Assembly (NCBI RefSeq): GCF_028769735.1
Contig: NC_088179.1
Coordinates: 12,219,450-12,283,449, forward strand
DNA length: 64,000 bases
DNA from: Zonotrichia leucophrys gambelii
Lineage: Eukaryota > Chordata > Aves > Passeriformes > Passerellidae
Direction of reading: 5' to 3'
Below the pieces are notes generated by a model, which made no database searches, was not told the origin of the DNA, and worked only from the letters and a program-made list of their open reading frames with translations. Shown here piece after piece: positions 61,601-64,000 of the stretch (positions are counted from its first letter, which is position 1; each line of letters starts with the position of its first letter). The position numbers and the translations under genes were made by a program.

Positions 61601-64000
61601 ATTATTTAAGCAAATGTAATGCTTCCAAATTGTATTGTTTTGCAAGGTTTCTCTTGGAACCTTTGCCATTTATCATACATGTACTTCTGTCTTTTTTCTA
61701 CTCAGAAGCACAGCATGAAAAAACTTCATTTCGCATTGAAACATCGCTACGTGGAACAGTGTGATGAAATGAGACACAGGAGGAGAGTTTGTGTTATACT
61801 CTGGTAAACAGTTGGTCTACAGGACGGATTGCATTTTATGCTGTGACTGATACATCAATTGTGAGACCTAAAATATGACTGATCTGCAAAGGGGAGCTCT
61901 GTCTATGACAGCCTGTGTGCATGTGAGAGATTACAGGTAACACCTCTGGGCCTGCTGGGAGGGCACAACCTAAATCTCACCCAGGAGTTAATGTAACTAT
62001 GCAATACATTCTGGTGAAATTATATCTCAACTATACTTAATGTCACTCCTCTAAATAGAGAAATACAAACAACTAAGGCTCCAAACTTGTAGGTAAGACC
62101 CTGATGTTATTTATATGCTTTATGTGAGTGAGCACTTCCAGTAAAGATCTACAAGAAAAGCAGGTGTCTAAATGTTTGCAGGTTCAGTACTGGCAGCTTT
62201 GTAGAGTAGGAAAATACTGTCCATCTCTCCCATGGGGTTCCAAGAGCTCTGTGGTTTTAATGCATTAACACTGATCTGAAGCATTTCAGGTTTTTAAAAC
62301 GCTAAGGACAAAATCATAAAATATAATTTTAATAACCTTCTAGATTAAATGAAGTGTGTTTCATTTATTTGAAAATGTGAATTTAGCCATCTGATACAGT
62401 TATGTACATTAATATTTTCCCTGGGTGCTGTTCACATCACGTAATGCCTGGCCTTCCATACGGTCCCATGGAAAACACTGGCACTACTTCAAAAGCCAAG
62501 CCTCAGAGTGGACCTGATTCAATTATGTACATAAGTATGTGCTTAGGCAGCAATTTATTGCTGTGACATGAATCATATAACAGTAAAGATGACGAAAGTC
62601 AAATATTTAGACACCAATATATTGCACTGAAGCATTTAGCAGTAAGGATGAAGAAAGAAAAGTCTTTAAACATCTGTCACGTGGTGAACTTTATATGAAA
62701 ATATTTCTGCATCTCTTAGGATCATTGTGTGTGACAAACTGAAGATGAGTGAGGAGATAAATCTAGCATCATAACCTACATTTAAATGTAGAAACAACAC
62801 ACCAGTGTTTCAAGTCTAAAATAGTTCATGCTGTAAAATGAGGTTGTTTTTAATATGTGAGCCTTGAAACCACTCAAAGCTGCTCTGTTTTCTAATCTCA
62901 TTTACAGAAGTGTTTCTGCTCATGCATAAGCTGTGAAGAGATGGCTGGGGAAAAAAAAAGTTGCATTGATTAAAATGGAAATTTCTGAAACAATGTCAGT
63001 TGAAACTGCCCTCTCTGAAATTCAACTCTTCTCCTGTAACCAGCCATATTTGTCCACTGCAGCACTACTATAATCAGTGGAAACATTCCTCTTGACTCCA
63101 GTGAGCAGAAGATCAAGACCTACAAGTGACCACAAGAGAAGCTCTTTGTCTCCTCAACAGTGGTTTTAAAAGCTTTCAGAAGTATAACACTGCTGCTTTA
63201 ATCCTTTTCACAGATGCACTCCTTTATTTTCTCAAAATTAGAACTTCTAATCAACTTTTACAATGGAAATTGAAACTGCTTTACTTTCTAATGCCTAATG
63301 AAAATTGTGAAAACGGATTTGGAAAATTACTAGATTTTTTTTAGGAATCAATAATATCTACTGTTCTCTATTTAATTCCAATGTTCTATTGATTGTTAAA
63401 ACAGTATTGGAGCAACATGTATTTTATGTATCTAACCCTTAACATGGTTTAATGTCACAGAAGATATCACTATGAGAACTGGCCACAATGACAGCAAGAG
63501 ATTCAAAAATAAGAGTTTAATTAAGTAATTACTAATAAAAGTGAGAGGCAACACATGAGGAAGATTGCTAGTTAATGATGGGCCACAGTAAGGAGGGAAA
63601 TGCTTCGCAGATCTGAACATCTGGGGAGTTATGGACATGGATTACCTGCTTCAGGATGGCACTGCTGACAGCAGCTCTCTGGAGTGACAGTGAACTGTCC
63701 CCTGGGGACACTGGCACTGGTGTAACCAGCACAACAGCTCACTGCACTGCACAGCACAAGCAAAGCCAACCCATTGCCCATAAATCCTCTGGGCTCTTTG
63801 TTCCCTCACTCTGTCTGAGTTTGTCCCCAGCTCACCCAGGCAGCAGAAAGTGCCTGAGTTCCCTCCTGTTTGTTTGGTATGCCCAGACAAGGGCACATGG
63901 GAAAAGGGATCACTATGGACGCTGTTAACTGAGTGATCCTTCGGCAAAGCAGGCAGAGGCACTGATGGAATGAAGCTCAGGATAGCAATAGCCAGACAGA
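55641..64000. other. Non-coding unique sequence
   Basis: No gene is supported over about 8.4 kb. 56330-56600 and 63640-63960 are GC-richer than average and open on both strands for 60-103 codons, without recognisable protein content; either could be an old repeat. 59500-60600 and 61360-61620 are very AT-rich. No tRNA, microRNA or named repeat was recognised. Confidence 0.55.

Noticed and set aside
1..64000. CRISPR arrays, operons, prophage or other prokaryotic systems
   Set aside because: No regularly spaced repeats, no ribosome-binding sites with long ORFs, and avian retroelements are present; the DNA is vertebrate.
1..64000. tRNA, rRNA and known microRNA genes
   Set aside because: Scanned by eye for the tRNA B-box and for several well-known microRNA sequences; none found. 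A covariance-model search would be needed to exclude diverged RNAs.

Overview
The window reads as non-coding nuclear DNA from a vertebrate, most likely a passerine bird. It is AT-rich overall. Open reading frames are short, scattered over both strands and have no coherent protein content. There is no operon structure and no prokaryotic signal of any kind. Three elements point to a bird: a CR1 LINE fragment spanning part of the reverse-transcriptase/3' region (43583-44296, minus strand), a short CR1 3'-end fragment (12345-12455, minus strand), and a solo LTR (8996-9354) whose opening sequence I recognise from passerine endogenous retroviruses. The passerine call rests on recall of that LTR family and is not proven. 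No gene could be identified, so the locus is unknown; it is either intergenic or inside a very long intron.

Layout. 1-8995 is mostly unique AT-rich sequence with two candidate conserved non-coding blocks (about 3481-3775 and 7675-8165). 8996-12455 holds the solo LTR, two (TG)n microsatellites, a 108-codon ORF of doubtful meaning and the small CR1 piece. 12456-23480 is unique sequence with a 39-bp tandem duplication (15037-15098), an isolated CpG cluster (about 16236-16375) and a 66-nt pure-purine tract (19927-19992). 23491-23915 is the oddest part: an exon-like ORF behind a good splice acceptor, then a dense CpG block with a decayed 'GAGATGCGC' repeat, then about 95 bases of A/T-only AAAATA-type sequence. 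23916-43580 is unique sequence with two more candidate regulatory blocks (about 30640-30910, carrying an 11-bp inverted repeat around homeodomain cores, and about 33770-34135). 43583-44630 is a repeat cluster: the CR1 with a perfect 14-bp hairpin inside it, abutting an LTR-like repeat with a minus-strand TATA box. 44640-64000 is unique sequence with a palindromic RFX/X-box (45324-45337), a 54-nt exon-like segment (47135-47188), a polypyrimidine tract (49627-49684) and a possible second old LTR (about 55232-55640).

No protein-coding gene, tRNA, rRNA, recognisable microRNA or CRISPR array is supported. Regulatory blocks are proposed only from motif content and sequence texture; conservation cannot be seen in a single sequence. 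I found no evidence of a novel multi-gene system. The observations most worth checking are the 23491-23915 composite, the CpG cluster at 16.2 kb, the 30.76 kb inverted homeodomain repeat and the X-box at 45.3 kb.
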